This document shows positions 52,872 through 63,602 of a stretch of DNA of 64,000 nucleotides, in pieces. Numbering within the stretch: the first letter of the stretch is position 1; every line of letters begins with the position of its first letter. A program made the translations under genes and the position numbers. This DNA comes from Ariolimax columbianus (Eukaryota; Mollusca; Gastropoda; Stylommatophora; Arionidae): contig JAVGWX010000002.1 in NCBI GenBank assembly GCA_036924085.1, positions 150,973,571 to 151,037,570 of the forward strand, read 5' to 3'. A model generated the notes under the pieces. It was not told the origin of the DNA. It ran no database searches and saw only the letters and a list, made by a program, of their open reading frames with translations.

Positions 52872-53365
52872 GCAATGGTATGGGATCTGGTTTGCCTTCG
52901 ATCCCTATTCATTCAATGGTATGGGATCTAGTTTGCCTTCGATCCCTATTCATTTAATGATGTGGGATATGGTTTGCCTTCGATCCCTATTCATTCAATG
53001 GTATGGGATCTGGTTTGCCTTCTATCCCTATTCTTTCAATGGTATGGGATCTAGTTTGCCTTCGATCCCTATCCATTCAATGGTATGGGATCTGGTTTGC
53101 TTTCGATCCCTATCCAGTCAATGGTATGGAATCTGGTTTGCCTTCGATCCTATTCATTCAATGGTATGGGATCTGGTTTGCCTTCTATCCCTATTCTTTC
53201 AATGGTATGGGATCTAGTTTGCCTTCGATCCCTATCCATTCAATGGTATGGGATCTGGTTTGCTTTCGATCCCTATCCAGTCAATGTTATGGAATCTGGT
53301 TTGCCTTCGATCCTAATTCATTCAATGGTATGGGATCTGGTTTGCCTTCGATCCCTATTCATTTA
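52872..53365. repeat. 41-bp minisatellite, 12 copies
   Basis: The unit is CAATGGTATGGGATCTGG plus TTTGCCTTCGATCCCTATTCATT (41 bases, checked at 52873 and 52914). A block of four units recurs after 163 bases (the TCTATCC variant at 53021 and 53184), a higher-order repeat. Long open frames here are artefacts of the 41-base period. Confidence 0.96.
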
Positions 53366-53399
53366 TCCAGACTGTACGGATGTAGCCTGTTTCCAGGGT

Positions 53400-53790
53400 A
53401 ATCACATGTAGGCCCAATACGTTCTCTACAGAGCATTTTTGATGTCTTACTTGCATCTTCTGCCTTTGTTTCGTTTACCGGGTATCGTATCTTACAGTAG
53501 CGTTTTTCTTTCTTTCTAAACCGATGTGGTATTTGGTGTGTCCAAAGTATTTTAGCGTCTTAAACACGATGCTGTTTACAGTCAACTGTGTTCTATATGC
53601 AGCTCCACTAGAATGCCCCGCTTGTTCTTTTTGGCAATAAATGATCATCTGAGAATGTTATTGGCTCGAAGGATTTAATTTGTTTCTTTAGTGTTTGATA
53701 GTCCATGATTCTTACCGTACATTTAGCACAGGTAACGTGCATATATGTATGAGGTTTTTGTTTGGTTGTTTGTTTGCTAGTGTTCTGCAT
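53400..53790 (-). pseudogene. RTE RT C-terminal fragment
   Basis: Reverse reading gives TLKYFGHTKYHIG (around 53525-53560), matching KCKYFGHIKRHNSLG of the RTE at 3411-6860, and upstream KKQIKSFE-like text. It is very decayed. Confidence 0.55.
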
Positions 53791-54023
53791 ACGTTCCCCA
53801 TTTTATTTAAGTAAAGAATTAGAAAAAAGAAATAGATTCAGTACCACTAATTAACATAATAGTGTGTGATGTTTCTCATACACTGGATGTTATACTGGCT
53901 ATTATTGTTCGACGATGTTTGTACCAAGTTGTTCCTCTTCTCAAAACGTATATTTTAGTAGGAGGTAGTAGTTCTTTTTACCCGAGACGTAACGTAAAAT
54001 ATGGTAAGCTCTTCTGATCGTAG

Positions 54024-54026
<3 letters not shown>

Positions 54027-54105
<79 letters not shown>

Positions 54106-54155
54106 GAGAGAAAGCGAGAGAGGGAGATACAGGTAGAGAGGGAGAGAGAAAAAGG
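54027..54155. repeat. (AT)n microsatellite with GA-rich end
   Basis: About 75 bases of AT dinucleotide (54027-54101) followed by GAGAGAAAGCGAGAGAGGGA-type sequence to 54155. Confidence 0.95.
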
Positions 54156-54668
54156 AAACTATTAGAGATTCAACTAGATCTTGTGCGCGATTGTTGCTAC
54201 TCTTTTGGTACATATATTGGGGACTTGCTACATAATGCTTGAAAACCACTATTGACTTCGACAAACATAATCATAATTGTTCTCCTATACCTATAAAAAG
54301 CAGCCTAGCTATATCCCAAGCTAAATGAAATATTGCTAAAGGTAAGGAGTTTTTATTTTGTATTTGACATCTTATATTATATTTACGATACTTGCTTATC
54401 TTAGAAAAAAATCGACAATTAAAATGATGAATTGATAGAAAGAATATATATATATATTTAAAAATGGAACGCGACATAAATAGCAGAGTTATCCATGGTA
54501 AATGTTACTTTGCTAATAAAAAAGCCGAACAATGCTTTTAATTGTCCCCAGCAAAACAGAAAAAACAGATAAATGTGAAAATCAAATTGAAATCAAAAGA
54601 TTTACATCTGTATATAGAGTAAGATAAAACAAGTTTATTCACGAGTCTCGTCCTGTCTTATCCTATTA

Positions 54669-54690
54669 CCCCCCCCCCCCCCCCCCCGCC
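54669..54690. repeat. Poly-C tract
   Basis: A C-run of about 20 bases with one G, leading into a CACACACA stretch. Another C-run lies at 6834-6849. Confidence 0.95.
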
Positions 54691-54999
54691 CCCACACACA
54701 CTTCACCCTTTCAGCTTATATCACTTTCTTTTTGTTCCCCCCACTTGGATTACTATTTTGGCATTTCCATATTTGGCCGCCACTGGCTAATCCGGCCCTT
54801 TCCCCTTCACTTCTTACGCTATCTTGGCCACCTTATTTAACAGCTGTCCTTCATTTACAGTCGAACTTTCGACCCAGCCTGTCGCGATGGAAGACACTAT
54901 ATCAGATCAGTAGACTATTTGTTCCGTATATGAACATTCCCCCATACATGAATTTATCCCTTCTTCTATGATTTGCTAGTTCAGCATTGTTGTCATTTG

Positions 55000-55068
55000 T
55001 TGTCCCTGAAGAAGGCCTATTGGTCGTAACGTAGGTTTTGTTCGTGTTCTCGTCTCGGTGCGGTATCT
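55000..55068 (+). repeat. Repeat with hammerhead-like core, copy 2
   Basis: CCCTGAAGAAGGCCTATTGG, then TCGTAACGTAGG. CTGAAGA (55006-55012) is followed by GGCC-TATT-GGTC, able to form a 4-bp stem, then GTAAC where the hammerhead consensus has GAAAC. It is related to 32960-33050 and is interrupted by SINE-1 at 55069. Confidence 0.4.
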
Positions 55069-55331
55069 CTTTTTTTTTTTTCGTTCGCCTTGATTATCTA
55101 TTCCCCAAGGCGTGTGTGCGTTACACTGTGGTTTTTATTTTGCGCCTGTCGGCCCAGTGCATCCGACTTCAGCATGCATTTTATGTAAGGGTCTGCTTCC
55201 TCCTGCATTTTCTAAGGGTTTGCTTTCCCGGGGTAACGGCCGGTGCTGTGATGGGGATCGAACCCAGCACCTTCTGGTTGTGAGCCGTGCCACTTAACCA
55301 CTAGGCCACGCCGTCCCCTGGTGCAGTATCT
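55057..55331 (-). mobile_element. tRNA-derived SINE-1, copy 3, with 12-bp TSD
   Basis: The element spans 55069-55319. GGTGCGGTATCT (55057-55068) and GGTGCAGTATCT (55320-55331) flank it. The reverse reading has GACGGCGTGGCCTAGTGGTT, GGGTTCGATCCCC and AACGGCCGGTGCTG-related text, then CACTGGGCCGAC and a poly-A of at least 12. It has the best-preserved boxes of the three copies. Confidence 0.93.
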
Positions 55332-55429
55332 GACCATACCCATTTTAAAATTCTGATTAAACTCAACTTTAATAAACTTTAAGCATTTTGTATCAATTAG
55401 GATTTCTCTTATCCACTTGTGCAGTGAGT

Positions 55430-57480
55430 CGCCGGGGGAAGATGCAGTTTTCTGTCCAAGGCCAGATGTCTCGCTGAAGTGGTCGTCATCCTATGACGAT
55501 TTGGAATATCCGCAACATTTCCTATCCATTTAGTTCTCGGTCTGCCAGGGTTGAGAAAACCCGAACGTCGTGCGTTATAGGCGCACAGGGGTAGTTAGTC
55601 AGGATGCGTTCTCATTAGGTGGCCGAACCACTTGATTCTCACTTCACCAATATATTCCGAGCAGGGTCCTGCTTCAACTATTCTTCTCACATCTTTATTG
55701 CACATCCCCTAGTTACGTTGATTGTTTTCCGGAGGCATCATCTCAAATGTCGTGATCTTTCTCTCTAGAGTTTTTGTTAAAGTCAAAGTTTGGCACTGGG
55801 AACATAGAGTTAGCATGAATATACTGTTGGTAAGCATTCTTGTTGTGGACATGTTTTTAGCTAGGATGCTACAATAATGGAGAAAGCTGGTATTGCAATA
55901 GCATTTGCTTTTTGACACCTGATCTCAATTTTTCTATCTAAACCTCCATTCTGTGTAAATTCACTGCCCACGTACTTGAACTCCTGCACTTGTTAGATCT
56001 TGGTCCCGTTTACCATAATGTTCACGTTTTCAGGCGATCTGCTTATCTGCAGAGTTTCTGTTTGGGATGTGTTCATTCTCATTCCGTATCTTTCACACAC
56101 AGAGTTGAGCGCAGTCAGATATTGCTGCAGATCATCTTCACTTTCGTCAAGTAGACATTGATCATCTGCAAAAAGGAGTTCATTTAACCGATCAAACTTT
56201 GTTCTTTCTTCCTCTGCATTTCTTGGCATATGCTAAAACTTGGCCTCCAGTGTAATTCGGTCCATAGATGTGTTGAAGAGTAGTGGCGACAACACACACC
56301 CTTGTCTCACCCCGGTTGTTATCTCCATTGTTTCGTTCAGACCATATGTTGTTCTAACTATACTTTGACACCCTTGGTACAGTGTTCTAATATTCTCTAA
56401 TATCTGCCCTTGTACTCTGTAGTCGTCTAGGATGGCCGATAGTTTATTTCTGTCTACTCTATCGGAAGCTTTTTCTTGATCTATGAAAGCCACGTTGTTT
56501 CCGATCGTATTCGATGTTTGTTTCGCTTAGTTGTCTCAGGGTGAATAGCGTGTATGTGTAGCTCCTACCTCATCGGAAACCAAATTGAGCCACACTTAGC
56601 TGTGGTTCTAGAATAGGCCGAATTCTCTGCTCCAGGACTTTTGCGTACAGTTTTCATATGTGGCCTAGAAGCGATATCACCCCGGTAGGTATCGAACTCT
56701 TTTTTTGTTGCCTTTGTTTTTCCAGATTGACACAATAAATTGTTGTGTCTTCTGGGACTTTACTTTGCTCTCGAGCTGCTGAGAATTTTCTATGTAACCA
56801 TGTTACTCTTAGGTATCTACAAGCTTTAATTGTCTGGCAGATTATTCTGTCCGCACCTGCATCTTTACGATTTGGGCTTTTTTTTTTTTTTAGGACTTCC
56901 TCAATCTCCTGGATTAGTATTTTGAGCTCTGTTTTTCCTGGTGTTTAAACTCGTATGAACGGATTGCTTCCGTGTATCATTTGGACTAAAGAGCTCTAGG
57001 AAATACTATCTCCATCGTGCTTTCTTTTTTTTCTTGATCGAAAATCGATCCGGTTTTTTTAGTTTATAATCGTGGTTGGGTTAAAAGCTGTCGTCTCTAA
57101 CTCTCATTGCCCTGACACTTTTAAAGAAATCTCTCGAATTCTTGCGACACATGAGCGATAATTGTTCGCCATAATTATTCCATGCATTTGCTTTGGAGTT
57201 CTTGATTACTGTTTTCGAATGCGTTCTTGCGAGTCTGTAGATTGTGTAATCTTCTTGTGACCTCGATTTCAACCACTTCTTATATAATTTTTTCTCAGCT
57301 TGTATTGCTTACTGTACCTGTTGATTTCACCGCGCTGTTCTTTTCTTCTGGGCTTGTCGAAGTTTATTTCTACCTCATTTTGCGTTCACTGTGTTCATCA
57401 GTTCTGATTTGAACCACTGCCACTCATTCTTCCCCTTACCAGTTATTACTGGCAGGGCTTTGTATATAAACAATGACATA
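55430..57480 (-). mobile_element. LINE fragment, endonuclease missing
   Basis: Minus strand: linker (57272-57081, THSKTVIKNSKANAWNNYGE), RT core (56493-55993) and C-terminal region to about 55430 (IKWFGHLMRTHPD, then NPGRPRTKWIGNV). It is 5' truncated near 57480. The tail and target duplication were not identified. The family differs from the RTE, LINE-A and LINE-B copies of this window. Confidence 0.82.
55993..56493 (-). pseudogene. LINE reverse transcriptase core
   Basis: 56493-56233 reads MAFIDQEKASDRVDRNKL (catalytic Asp region, F changed to S in KAFD), then TTGVRQGCVLSPLLFNTSMD. One stop later, 56229-55993 reads LNELLFADDQCLLDES with the FADD box and ERYGMRMNTSQTETL. Downstream, 55918-55709 holds LTNSIFMLTLCSQCQTLTLT, the usual post-RT strand. 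Confidence 0.88.
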
Positions 57481-58994
57481 GTTTATTACGAATAAATTGG
57501 GCCTAATTCGCTAATGTACATATATTTTCAGTGGATCAATTCTGATAACATCTTGTTCGATATACCCATCTATCTTCAGTAATGTTTCACTGAAGTAATA
57601 CAGATTAAACAAATTACAAACACAGCTCTAAAAATATTTATTTTAATTGCTGGAAGACACACCTGGATTCTCCACACCTGGAGAATTTCAATTGCTACGG
57701 AGGAATACAAGTCGCGTGTCCGTGTAGTAGTCCTTCACAGCACATATTTTCATTTCTCGTGTCGTTGAAACGTATACCTTATATATGTTCTCAACGCACG
57801 TCTTCGTGGTAGGAATTCATAATTCGAACCACTGGACCAGCTGCTCAATATCACATCCAAAGAACCTGCACCAAAGTACGTGTGCATCTTTAAAGTGGTG
57901 GCTCCAGTCCAATAATAGCCCACAATGCCGTCAGGGATGAACTTTTACAGACAATGTACTCAAACAAAGCTTGTATGAGGTAGAATGGTCAGTCTCTTCT
58001 TGGTTGCCTTTCTGTCCTCAACCGTAGGTACCCAGCCATGAACGAGTCCTTCACATCTGGGTCCAATGGAGTGCGCAGTAAGCGAGAGTTCAATCCTGTA
58101 CAGTTGTCGTGGAAAGTGAATGCTTTACAATTATATTACAATTATAGACACTGAAATACAGACTTAAAAGTTAACAACACAGCTTCATCTTTATTCTAGT
58201 AACACTCCATTCTATCCAGTTATAAATAAGTAAATAGCTTACTTTTAGAAATTTCAACAAACCAAACTGCGGATCAGCCCACCAAAAAGAACAAAAAAAC
58301 TAAAATATAACGGAATGATGCATCTACCACTTCATCAACAACGGCACCTTCTGTGCACTCTGTAAAATTGTCTTGACCTTCGTTACAGCAAAGTAAGTTT
58401 CACCTCTGCAGCATAAGCATTTTCATAGAAACACAACGAACCCTTAGAAGAATGACATTTCTAACCTTCTCCAAATACCTCGTCACCTAATTAATAACGC
58501 ACGTGCCAAATCGGCATAGTCCGATTGACAACAATAAGAATATAAAAGCAACATAATTAGTTAGTGAATTCAAGACAGTAGAGTATGTCTCGCGACTGAA
58601 ATGTCGAGATATGCTGCCAAGCCATCAAGAACTGTGAGATTTTTGCTCGAAAAGCAGCCCAGCAATATCCTCGTTGTCTGTATGTTCTGATGATCGTCTC
58701 TCAATAGACTCGCCTCGAAGTCTCAGTGGTTTCCGTGTAATGCGATTGATCCATTCCCTGAAGGCTGAGAAAAAGGGACTAAGGAACGAAGAGATCGGGC
58801 TGACAACTTCACTTGCCTAACAACCGTTGCTAATAATGCCAGACTACAACCAAATGGATGAAAGGTTCATTACGCGTGACAGTGTAAATCTAAATGTAGT
58901 GTTGAACAAATGCTTTGCTTATAAATAAATCAATATTATTTAACTATAAAAAGCCACCATGTCATTGTGCAAGACTAGGTAACCGCGGAGGTTG
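57481..58994. other. No gene seen; weak SINE type 2 body at 57925-58100
   Basis: The piece 57925-58100 shares AAAGCTTGTATGAGG and CTTGGTTGCCTTTC-like blocks with 37315-37480. The rest is unassigned. Confidence 0.4.
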
Positions 58995-59158
58995 TTTCGC
59001 AAATTGATAAAACTTAAATCTAACTTAACTTTAACGTCTTTTTACTGGTTTAGAGGAATCTGGAGAGTCTGTATACAACAAGTTTCATTTACATTTCATT
59101 GCTCTAAAAGCCATGTACACCAAATGCGTTTAAACCATTCACTAATCTCTGACTACAA

Positions 59159-59173
59159 TATTTCCTAATATAT
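59159..59173. repeat. LINE-B copy 2 target duplication (3' side)
   Basis: TATTTCCTAATATAT matches TATTTCCTAACATAT at 61074-61088 with one mismatch, 15 bases. Confidence 0.85.
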
Positions 59174-61073
59174 CTTCTTCTTCTTCTTCGTACGCAGTCA
59201 GACAGTAACCATTATTTTTTCGAAAAAAGCGGCGGTCATCCTGAGGCTGTCGCCGCTGCCATAGAGCTTGTCTTGCAGTTCCACTGGTGATGGCCACATC
59301 TGCTCTCTCTGATCCTCGTATGTCGGGCAGTTCTGCAGCAGATGTTCCGCGGTCGTTTTACCAGTACCGCACGGGCATTCGTCGGTACCACCTATCTTCA
59401 ATTTGTTGAATAGGTGGTACCTCAGTCTATTGTGGCCAGTGCGAAGTCTGAAGACAACGACCTGCTCTCCTCGGTTCAACTGGTAATAGGCATCGTTTTT
59501 GGTGTAACCAGTATGTTCGGTTTCCCATTCGGTCATGTATCTGGCTTTGATAAGCCGTTTTGACTCTTCGTACGTCATACTAGTATCTGTTTGTGGTAGG
59601 TAGTCTTGCACCTTCTTTTGCCAGTCTGTCTGCCTCCTCGTTGCCTTGGATGTTGCAGTGTGATGGGACCCACTGTACCACTACCCGTTTTGGTGCGGAC
59701 TGCTGGCACAGTTTGCAGAGTACTGCTCTTAAGTCATTAAGCTCAGTGTTTTTCTGGCTTTTTAGCGCTGTGACTACGGCGAGAGCATCTGTAAGCAGGA
59801 CTATATGGCTTTCATTTTCATTGTGTGTCACCATTTCTTCCACTGCCGCACTCAGTGCCTCTGCCTCAGCTCTGAAATTGTTCGTGTACTTACCAGTAGC
59901 GAATGACAGTGTTATTTGTCTGCCATTTGGTAGGTTCAGGAATGCTCCTGCCCCTCCGTTCTGTGTAGTGTTTGTTACAGAACCGTCGGTGTATGCATGG
60001 GTCCAGTCCATGCTTGGGTAGCTTTTTGATATGAAGCTTAACGTAGTATCTCTCCTTTCTTTTTCAGTCTGGCAATTTTTTGTTTACAATACCTGGTATA
60101 TTTTCTACCACCTCTGGAAATATATCCTGCCTCCAGGTAGGTTTTCGTACAGTAGTGATGGGTTTTGGTGTTGTTAGTGCGTTTATGGGATCTTCGTGCA
60201 TCTTTGCTTTGGCTATTTCTGCAAAGTTTCTCCGCTTTAGTTTCCCATTTCCCAAATTGTTTAGTCTCTGGTGCATTGGATGGTCAGTCAGTCTTCGGAG
60301 TTTCTCTATCTGCAGCTGGGCTCTGCAGTCTCTTCTATCGGTCATGGATTGCAGTTTTGTAATCTTTTTAAGTTCTACAATTGGCGTTGACTTCATGCCT
60401 CCTGTTATAACTCTCATGGCTTGGTTTTGAAGTTTGTTAACTGTATCGAAGTTCGCCTTCGCTGCTGTTGTCCGTCCCGCAATGCCATACTCGAGAACTG
60501 GTCTCACTCTTCCAGTGTACAGTTTCTGTAGTAGGCCTTCGTCTGCTCCCCAGCTTATGCCAGCACGTTTCCTCATAATTGCCATTCTTTCTCTGGCTTT
60601 CATTCGGTTTCTCTCAATCTGACTTTTCCATGTCATGCGCCGATCAAATGTGACTCCCAGATAGGTTGGGTTGTCGTTTGGCTGCAGGAGTTTGCCATTT
60701 AGACCTAATTTGGTACTTTGGGGTTTTAATGAGAGCGAGAATATTGTGCACGTGGTTTTCTCCTCGTTTATTTTGACCAGCTATGAGTTCGCCCACTCTT
60801 CCAGCGATGTTAGGGCCGACTGCATCCGATTTCTTGCTATGGTGAGATTCTTTTCAGAGGTCCACATAGCCAGATCGTCTGCAAACATTGAGCTATGGAC
60901 TCTCCTTGGTATATTCTCTGTAATGTCGTTTATATATACCAGGAAGAGTGTGGGTGACAGTACTCCCCCTTGGGGTACTCCCTGCTCGAGTGTCACCTTT
61001 TTGCTCATCTGCCCTTGTACTTGGACTCTGGCCGTTCTTTGTTTGAGGTAGTGGTTGATCCACTTGTACATTT
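59174..61073 (-). mobile_element. LINE-B copy 2, nested in CR1-like LINE
   Basis: A 1.9-kb 5'-truncated copy with a (GAA)n tail at 59174-59189. On the minus strand it reads RT end (61086-60781), connector (60636-60064), RNase H (60011-59580) and C-terminal domain (59611-59198). It is less damaged than copy 1: its last four frames are long and nearly contiguous. Confidence 0.93.
59198..60011 (-). pseudogene. LINE-B RNase H and cysteine-histidine domain
   Basis: 60011-59580 holds a complete-looking RNase H: HAYTDGSVTNT (D), FRAEAEALSAAVEEM (E), IVLLTDALAVVTAL (D) and VVQWVPSHCNIQGNEEADRL (H and D). An overlapping frame, 59611-59198, starts MQDYLPQTDTSMTYEES and carries RLRTGHNRLRYHL. It ends with ECPCGTGKTTAEHLLQNC, a C-x-C-x8-H-x4-C motif. 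In the intact element both would be one polypeptide. A shift of one frame near 59600 separates them. Confidence 0.88.
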
Positions 61074-61086
61074 TATTTCCTAACAT
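60064..61086 (-). pseudogene. LINE-B reverse transcriptase, 3' half
   Basis: 61086-60781 has KVTLEQGVPQGGVLSPTLF, then YINDITENIPRRVH and MFADDLAMWTSEKN (FADD). The frame shifts near 60780. 60636-60064 continues with KRAGISWGADEGLLQKLYTG, RPVLEYGIAGRTTAAKANFD and LQNQAMRVITGGMKSTP. The RT fingers are lost by truncation at 61073. Confidence 0.9.
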
Positions 61087-61760
61087 ATAATATGGACCTT
61101 TCTTCAGTTAATTTGAAGCTATGCTCTCTTGTTCGTGTAGGTGGTTTATTTTGAGAGAAAAAAACGTGTTTTAGTCTAATGTATCATTCATTTGATTATT
61201 GTACAAACCTGTATTAAGTCACCTTGAATTCTTCTCTTTTATAAATACTGTAGGCCGGTTTTTCAGAGTCTTTCCTCATAACTGTAATTATGGAATCCCA
61301 CTATCAGCTTTGTCGCTCTTTTTTTGTAATCTTTTCAGCATGTTTATATCCCCTCTATGATAAGGACTCCACACCTGTACACAGTACTCCAATCTAGGTC
61401 TAACTAATGTTTTATGCAGTTTGACAATCACTTCCTTGCTCCTAAGTTTAATATTTCTTGTCATCATACCAAACATTGCATTTGCCTTTTCACCTCTACC
61501 TGGGCTTGTTCACTCAATCTACCTGTATGATCTATTATAACCCATAGATCTCTTTCCTTTTCTATCATTCTAATATTGTTCTCTCCCATTCTGTAATTAT
61601 GTTCCATATTGGATCTACCTACGCGATGACTGTGCATTTATCGACATTAAACTCAATTTGCCAGCTCACATAATATTCTTTATTTGTATCTAAATCCAAC
61701 CTCAATTTACCCACTTAGGCGAGACAACACTCCTGCATAGTTTTGTGTCATAGGCCAATT

Positions 61761-62539
61761 CTGCAATCATGAATTCGAAATGATTGTCCAACACGTTTAT
61801 TTATATCAAGATCAAAACTGGATCACACGAGAATATGTGAAACTAGAACTATAAGCTAAGTCATTCATGGCATGTTTTGCTTCTCTTGAAGTGTGTTCTC
61901 TTTTCCTTTGAACTTTTTGAAAACTGTATTATGATGTTATAATGTTAAATTCAATTGCAAATTTTTATTGCATGTGATTAACATAATGCTAAACCATTTG
62001 CTTTTCATGCAAGGATATGATGTTCAACTCTCTTAATCAGTGGACCCAGATATAAATGAATTCCTTTTATACTGTTAGGTAAGGAAATGTTAGATTACTG
62101 TTATGTAAGGAAAGGCATCATTGAAGGAAATTAGCTACCCAACCTCATAAATAAGCAACTGCGTCAATAACAATACTTCCCCGAAATCAGTCGAACTACT
62201 ATTACCTTACTTTGCGATGCAGGTGGTTACGTTGGCAGGAACTGATATTCAGAAGACATCCATCGGAACTACCACCTTTATATTGACCTGTGATTCCAGT
62301 TCTGGCCAGAGGTTACAGAACGATGTCAACAACCGTAGGGCTGCCACATAGACCAAGGCGTGATTTGAGATTTCTACTTGCAACGCACCGAAGATCAAGC
62401 CTTGCCAAGGAAGCATTAGAAGAAATACATTGCACCCACATCTATCTGTAATATGTAAATCTGGTATTCAATTAGACATATCAAAGTTGCTGATACCAGG
62501 TTAGTATATGTTGTTTAAATTCATTTTGGTTTTCGTCTT
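61761..62539. other. No recognised feature
   Basis: AT-rich, no gene or clear repeat. Confidence 0.4.
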
Positions 62540-62960
62540 GCAATATCAAGTGGACCAAGCGCGTCACACAAGCCGTCCATCTCTCTCATTGGCTGATGTC
62601 GACCTGGGCGCTTAATGTTGTAGGGCTACCCGGATCTCACTTGTGTTGTCCATCTGTTGTCGGGCATGCAAATGCAATGTTCAACCCATCTGCACTTAAC
62701 TGCTTAACAATGCAGTATATGTGATATAATTGACGGTGGTTTGGCGTCTGGCTTATTGTCCTGAACTCAGTTCCAAAGAGAGGCTGGCAATGTCCTTCGC
62801 TCCATTGACTTCGCAGCAATTCTTTGGATCTCATTTTCATAGATTTTCACACCACGTAGCCACATGTCATGACTATAATCCGTTTCACAATGGTTGCCGT
62901 CAATTGCCGTCTAATATCTCAATAACCCCTGCAAAGATAAACGGGAATGTTTGCACACTG
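62540..62960 (-). repeat. Unknown dispersed element, copy 2
   Basis: The partner is 28060-28560. The minus strand has an open frame (62840-62637, starting MKMRSKELLRSQWSEGHCQP), which is not recognised as any family. Confidence 0.5.
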
Positions 62961-63599
62961 ACTTATATTTTCAATGTCCCAAAGACTTTATAATTTACAT
63001 TTTGTCAGGCAGTGCCGTTTTCTTAAAGCGGCCACTTCTGTTGATCTTTGTTAGCAAGGGATTTATTTTGTGCAGAAAAGAATTTATCGTAAATTTAAAA
63101 ACAATTGCCTGTCTTTATGCATAGCTGTCTCTCCAATTCGAATGGGATTTTCGATATTAGGTACCACATAATGTCCGTTTTACTGAAGTTCATTGTCTTG
63201 TAGGTACTGCAAGAAGTAACTGCACATTTCGTTGAAAGAATTCATGAAGATGTACAAGCACATGATATATAGAACATAGAAAGTACATACATACTTCAGA
63301 TGGACTGGTCAAGATCTATAAATAGATGCTAGAGTAAACTAATAAATGGTTATAATTCAGTTCTGAGATCCATCTTCTATCTGATTGAAGTGACCCTGTA
63401 TAGAACCGTTTTGCCAAGGTGGAAAAGACTTCAATTGCTTGGAAAACAAATATGTAAGTTAATTTGTCATTTCATCAATCAGACGATTCCAACAAATTGA
63501 AATCTACTCTCGTCTAAAAAAACGACAGTTCATATTTTATTTAATGGCCTTCTTCCTCTTTTAAAACAGGGTCCCCACATTTAGCCCATAATCTTTTTC
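62961..63599. other. No recognised feature
   Basis: AT-rich sequence left of the transposase fragment. It may include the element's 3' flank. Confidence 0.4.
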
Positions 63600-63602
63600 T
63601 CT

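Larger units (their letters stand above)
58995..61760 (-). mobile_element. CR1/L2-like LINE, split by LINE-B
   Basis: The 3' end lies at 59010-59158 (ACTTAACTTTAACG and the same terminal text as 31990-32180). The rest lies at 61089-61760: HLHEQ-like linker, then 61476-61288 with MMTRNIKLRSKEVIVKLHKT and LVRPRLEYCVQVWSPYHRGD, and further up FNVDKCTVI. The two parts are contiguous in the copy at 31912-32180, so LINE-B was inserted between them. Confidence 0.87.

Noticed and set aside
52741..53411. Three overlapping open frames with W-Y-G-I-W repeats
   Set aside because: They are artefacts of the 41-bp period, which opens all phases. No codon-level conservation is visible.
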